Source of the DNA: Clostridiaceae bacterium AF10-41
GTDB lineage: Bacteria > Bacillota > Clostridia > Clostridiales > Clostridiaceae
NCBI GenBank assembly: GCA_027686065.1
Contig: JAQCTH010000036.1
Span: forward strand, 13,831 to 38,636
Length of the DNA: 24,806 nt
Direction: 5' to 3'
Shown here: in pieces, positions 24,152 through 24,806 of the stretch
How the letters are laid out: the number at the start of each line of letters is the position of its first letter
Numbering within the stretch: the first letter of the stretch is position 1
Made by a program: the position numbers and the translations under genes
Notes under the pieces: model-generated
What the model saw: the letters and a program-made list of their open reading frames with translations, nothing else
The model's database searches: none
Told to the model about the DNA's origin: nothing

Positions 24152-24633
24152 ATAATTTTCACCACCAATCCAACAAAAAATGCTACTATAATAGAAAAAA
24201 TAAAAGCTACTACATTTCTATAAATAGCTGCTTTTTTTCCTATATATTTTACTTCAAGAGGTATAGTTACTATCCCAATTAAAGTAAGTGTTGAAATAAG
24301 TGCTGCAACTTGTGCTATTCCTGCTCCATTTTTAAGTAGCATATCACCTGTAGAAAATGCTACAAATGTAGGCATCATAGCAATACTCCCTAAAATTGCT
24401 GATAATAATACGCCAAATATATTGGAATTACTTCCTATTATCTTCGATATAATTTCAGGTTTTAATATACTAAGGGTTAATCCAACAATTAATATTATTC
24501 CTAAAAATTGAGGCAATATATTCTCTATAGCTTTCACTCCAGTTAATAAAGCTTTTTTAGTTTTTCCTTTATCCTTTTTATAAGATATCAAAAATAATAA
24601 AAAAGCTATGAGATAAAGAATTATACTACTCAT
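24148..24633 (-). CDS. Permease half 1 (YraQ/DUF318-like membrane protein)
   Basis: The 161-aa protein has about five hydrophobic segments: 3-17, 40-57, 72-90, 108-125 and 138-160. The motif GSIAMMPTFVAFSTGDMLLKNG is a clear counterpart of GSIAAGPMYAAFPFTKVLLKKG in the downstream partner, supporting an internal duplication split into two genes. A charged loop, YKKDKGKTKKALLTG, follows the first helix. The ribosome binding site is weak (AGAAGTG). The 170 bp upstream are AT-rich, with an imperfect inverted repeat TAATTAATC / GTTAATTA (24734-24755) that could be an operator, but I cannot assign one. Same-strand order and 4-bp overlap make a two-gene operon. Confidence 0.75.
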   Translation of the reverse strand: MSSIILYLIAFLLFLISYKKDKGKTKKALLTGVKAIENILPQFLGIILIVGLTLSILKPEIISKIIGSNSNIFGVLLSAILGSIAMMPTFVAFSTGDMLLKNGAGIAQVAALISTLTLIGIVTIPLEVKYIGKKAAIYRNVVAFIFSIIVAFFVGLVVKII

Positions 24634-24806
24634 GATACTTCACTTCTAAAAATTATTCTTATCATTAATATATAATAAATAAATATCTATGTGATTAATA
24701 ATTATTATAGTTTTATAAATTTAACTCTTCTCTAATTAATCATATAGTTAATTAAACTAGTAAAATCGAAATAATATAACTTTTTTGATATTATTAAATT
24801 GTAAGT

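Noticed and set aside
23940..24155. 71-aa plus-strand ORF over the permease
   Set aside because: Antisense to a conserved membrane protein; no ribosome binding site.
1..24806. CRISPR array, prophage, toxin-antitoxin or defence system
   Set aside because: No regularly spaced repeats, phage structural genes, nucleases or toxin pairs were seen; the CPBP protease alone does not support an immunity system.

Overview
This window looks like ordinary chromosome from a low-GC anaerobic firmicute, most likely Clostridium sensu stricto. The evidence is very AT-rich DNA and codon use, strong AGGAGG-type ribosome binding sites, a T-box leader on gltX, a CD3324-family small regulator, an NADH:rubredoxin-oxidoreductase-like flavoprotein, split YraQ/DUF318-type permease halves, and many short hairpin-plus-T-run terminators. 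No phage, plasmid, transposase, CRISPR, rRNA or tRNA gene was seen.

Layout. (1) 1-3003, minus strand: a tight operon cobT-cobO-cobU-cobS for activating cobinamide and attaching the lower ligand of cobalamin; cobS runs off the left edge. (2) 3026-4445, minus: an unrecognised 159-aa protein and the pseudouridine synthase rluF, separated by a region with three copies of one short arm that can pair in two ways. (3) 4494-6786: an exported GH13 alpha-amylase flanked by degenerate AACAGG/ATCAGG-rich repeats, followed by a 72-bp perfect-arm palindrome. (4) 6805-9430, minus: a DeoR-family repressor with a Cof-type HAD phosphatase, then a CPBP-family membrane protease. (5) 9621-13403, plus: another degenerate repeat, glnS, a short DUF445 membrane protein and an AraC-family regulator. 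(6) 13476-17431, minus: a GH36 alpha-galactosidase convergent with the araC gene, then rsgA with a GNAT acetyltransferase, and a possible 21-codon ORF before rsgA. (7) 17675-19521, plus: a lipoprotein, a CD3324-family HTH protein with a structured leader, and a QueG-like double [4Fe-4S] protein. (8) 19653-24633, minus: a 59-aa winged-helix protein, an NROR-like flavoprotein with a CRP/FNR-type palindrome and a Fur-like box upstream, T-box-controlled gltX, and a two-gene permease.

How it works together: the genes are mostly independent housekeeping or carbohydrate units. Amylase and alpha-galactosidase point to use of plant or dietary glycans, with AraC and DeoR proteins as likely local sugar regulators. 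GluRS and GlnRS are both encoded, so Gln-tRNA can be made directly. I found no convincing large undescribed system. The best leads are small and regulatory: the repeat family (4494-4643, 6566-6617, 9621-9815), the promoter of the flavoprotein gene (palindrome at about -41.5), the leader of the CD3324-family gene (competing hairpins and an 8-codon ORF), and an araC gene with no ordinary start codon.
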